Source: UBA4735 sp036569845
GTDB lineage: Bacteria; Chloroflexota; Limnocylindria; P2-11E
Length of the DNA: 15,867 nucleotides
NCBI GenBank assembly: GCA_036569845.1
Contig: DATCPY010000044.1
Location: forward strand, 1 to 15,867
Direction of reading: 5' to 3'
The notes under the pieces are model-generated. The model searched no databases. It was not told where the DNA came from and saw nothing but the letters and a program-made list of their open reading frames with translations. Positions 14,386 to 15,867 of the stretch are shown piece by piece. The translations under genes and the position numbers were made by a program. Each line of letters opens with the position of its first letter. Position 1 is the first letter of the stretch.

Positions 14386-15798
14386 ATGGGGAAGACGCTC
14401 ATCACCGGCGGCACGATCGTTACGGCCGCCGACACCTACAAGGCCGACGTGCTCATCGACGGCGAGAAGGTCGTCGCCATCGGCTCCGACCTCAAGGCCG
14501 CGGGCGCGAAGCGCATCGACGCGACCCGCAAGTACCTCATCCCTGGGGGCATCGACGTCCACACCCACATGGAGCTGCCCTTCGGCGGCACGATGGCGTC
14601 GGACGATTTCGAGACCGGGACCACCGCGGCGGCCTTCGGGGGCACCACCACGATCGTCGACTTCGCCGTGCAGGGCTTCGGCGAGCCGCTCGAGAAGGCC
14701 CGCGACGCCTGGATGAAGAAGGCGCGCGGCAAGGCCGTCGTCGACTACGGGCTGCACATGATCGTGCGCGACGTCTCGGACAAGGTGCTCCGCGAGATGG
14801 AGACCATGGTCAAGGACGGCATCTCCAGCTTCAAGCTGTTCATGGCGTACCCGGGTGTCTTCATGGTCGACGACGCCGCGATCTTCAAGGCGCTCGTTCG
14901 GAGCGCCGAGATCGGCGGGCTCATCTGCATGCACGCCGAGAACGGCGGGGTCATCGATGTGCTGGTGAAGAAGGCGCTGGCCGCGAAGCACACCGCGCCG
15001 AAGTGGCACGCGCTCACCCGCCCGCCGGAGGCCGAGGGCGAAGCGACCGGTCGCGCGTTCAGGCTCGCCGAGATGGCCGGGGGCGTGCCCCTCTACATCG
15101 TCCACCTGTCCGCGGCGCAGGCCCTCGACCAGGTGCGGCTCTTCCGCGACCGCGGGCTCCCGGCGTACGCCGAGACCTGCCCCCAGTACCTGTTCTTGAG
15201 CTACGACAACTACGAGGAGCCGGGCTTCGACGGCGCGAAGTACGTCATGTCGCCGCCGCTCCGCCCCAAGTGGCATCAGGACGAGCTGTGGAAGGGGTTG
15301 CAGAAGAACGACCTGCAGGTCGTGTCGACCGACCACTGCCCGTTCTGCATGAAGGAGGGCTTTGCGGGGATGCCGAAGCAGAAGGAGCTCGGACGGAACG
15401 ACTTCTCGAAGATCCCGAACGGCGCACCAGGTGTGGAGACGCGCATGGCGCTGCTGTTCGACGGCGGCGTGGCGCAGGGCCGCATCACCGCGAATCGCTG
15501 GGTCGAGCTCACCGCGACGACTCCGGCAAAGATCATGGGCCTCTTCCCGCGCAAGGGGACGATCGCCGTCGGCAGCGACGCGGACATCGTGCTGTGGGAT
15601 CCGAAGGCGACCCAGACCCTGTCGGCGAAGACTCATCACATGCGCGTCGACTACAACCCGTACGAAGGACGAAAGGTGAAGGGGAAGGCCACGACCGTGC
15701 TGTCGCGCGGCGAGGTCATCGTCGCCGACGGGAAGTTCCTCGGGAAGAAGGGCCGCGGCAAATTCCTGAAGCGCGGCAGCCCGTTGTTGCAGACGTAG
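14386..15798 (+). CDS. hydA: dihydropyrimidinase / D-hydantoinase
   Basis: This 470-residue cytoplasmic amidohydrolase opens the ring of dihydrouracil or dihydrothymine (or 5-substituted hydantoins) to the N-carbamoyl amino acid. The two-metal site is complete: His59 and His61 in DVHTH, Lys150 in SSFKLFMAY (carbamylated in the family), His183 in MHAEN, His240 in IVHLS and Asp316 in STDHCPF. Tyr155 is the substrate-contacting tyrosine. The segments PGGIDVHTHMELPFGG (53-68), ETCPQYLFL (263-271) and RVDYNPYEGRKVKG (420-433) are typical of dihydropyrimidinase rather than allantoinase or dihydroorotase. AAGGGGAGGG just before the ATG is a strong ribosome site, though its core sits close (3 bases). 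The stop overlaps the DinB-like start as TAGTG. Confidence 0.94.
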   Translation: MGKTLITGGTIVTAADTYKADVLIDGEKVVAIGSDLKAAGAKRIDATRKYLIPGGIDVHTHMELPFGGTMASDDFETGTTAAAFGGTTTIVDFAVQGFGEPLEKARDAWMKKARGKAVVDYGLHMIVRDVSDKVLREMETMVKDGISSFKLFMAYPGVFMVDDAAIFKALVRSAEIGGLICMHAENGGVIDVLVKKALAAKHTAPKWHALTRPPEAEGEATGRAFRLAEMAGGVPLYIVHLSAAQALDQVRLFRDRGLPAYAETCPQYLFLSYDNYEEPGFDGAKYVMSPPLRPKWHQDELWKGLQKNDLQVVSTDHCPFCMKEGFAGMPKQKELGRNDFSKIPNGAPGVETRMALLFDGGVAQGRITANRWVELTATTPAKIMGLFPRKGTIAVGSDADIVLWDPKATQTLSAKTHHMRVDYNPYEGRKVKGKATTVLSRGEVIVADGKFLGKKGRGKFLKRGSPLLQT

Positions 15799-15867
15799 TG
15801 CTCGCGCACGTCCTTCGGCACAACACCTGGGCGAACTTCACGCTGCTCGACTTCTGCCATGAGGTCG
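15798..15867 (+). CDS. DinB-like protein, N-terminus only (cut by window edge)
   Basis: Twenty-three codons are visible: GTG, then LAHVLRHNTWANFTLLDFC and HEV. The pattern LxHxxRHNxWANxxLLxxC is the first helix of DinB/YfiT-like four-helix-bundle proteins, many of which are metal-dependent thiol transferases; the His in RHNxW is one of the metal ligands in several members. The GTG overlaps the dihydropyrimidinase TAG by one base with no ribosome site, so translation is probably coupled. The call rests on a short stretch. Confidence 0.6.
   Translation, partial: MLAHVLRHNTWANFTLLDFCHEV

Noticed and set aside
14335..15639. Minus-strand open frame of 434 codons opposite dihydropyrimidinase
   Set aside because: It mirrors the coding bias of the real gene; there is no domain, no ribosome site, and it would overlap the divergent regulatory gap.
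15651..15860. Minus-strand open frame of 69 codons at the right edge
   Set aside because: It is opposite the end of dihydropyrimidinase and the DinB-like start, whose plus-strand reading is recognisable.

Overview
The window is a dense, high-GC stretch (about two-thirds G+C by eye, not computed) of bacterial chromosome. It has 16 intact genes, two genes cut by the window edges, almost no non-coding DNA, and no tRNA, rRNA, CRISPR array, insertion sequence or phage gene that I can see. The gene content, the many GTG starts, the split three-gene transhydrogenase and the protein style fit a free-living, GC-rich soil or freshwater bacterium. My best guess is a Chloroflexota lineage, possibly uncultured. 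This is a guess from style, not from a phylogenetic marker.

Left part (1-6500, all minus strand). One long probable operon reads folC, a HAD phosphatase, then a complete PepT/Opp/Dpp-class ABC importer: two permeases, two ATPases, a small two-helix membrane protein, and the start of a Tat/lipoprotein-type substrate-binding protein that leaves the window at base 1. Nearly every junction inside it overlaps as ATGA or abuts, which points to translational coupling.

Middle (6551-10320, plus strand). Divergent from folC by 50 bases is a membrane-anchored protein resembling DUF4367. It is followed by a nitrilase-superfamily amidase most like beta-ureidopropionase, an aldehyde dehydrogenase, a DUF5946-like protein whose zinc-knuckle N-terminus lies upstream of any ordinary start codon, and a small VOC/glyoxalase-fold protein.

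Right part (10317-15867). The VOC gene meets pntB head-on, and the two stop codons share one CTAG. On the minus strand, pntB, pntA2 and pntA1 encode the membrane-bound, proton-driven NAD(P) transhydrogenase, preceded by a tandem-GNAT acetyltransferase gene. Divergent from the GNAT gene, across 85 bases containing a clean inverted repeat, is a dihydropyrimidinase/hydantoinase gene. The first 23 codons of a DinB-like gene overlap its stop.

Together, dihydropyrimidinase and the beta-ureidopropionase-like amidase are consecutive steps of reductive pyrimidine catabolism (dihydrouracil to N-carbamoyl-beta-alanine to beta-alanine). The aldehyde dehydrogenase could act later on a semialdehyde, and the transhydrogenase could balance NADPH. 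The two pathway genes lie 6.4 kb apart in separate transcription units, and the dehydrogenase and transaminase of the pathway are not here. The pathway reading is therefore an inference. I see no obviously new multi-gene system. The points most worth checking are the small membrane protein in the importer operon, the missing start codon of the DUF5946-like gene, and the inverted repeat before the dihydropyrimidinase gene.
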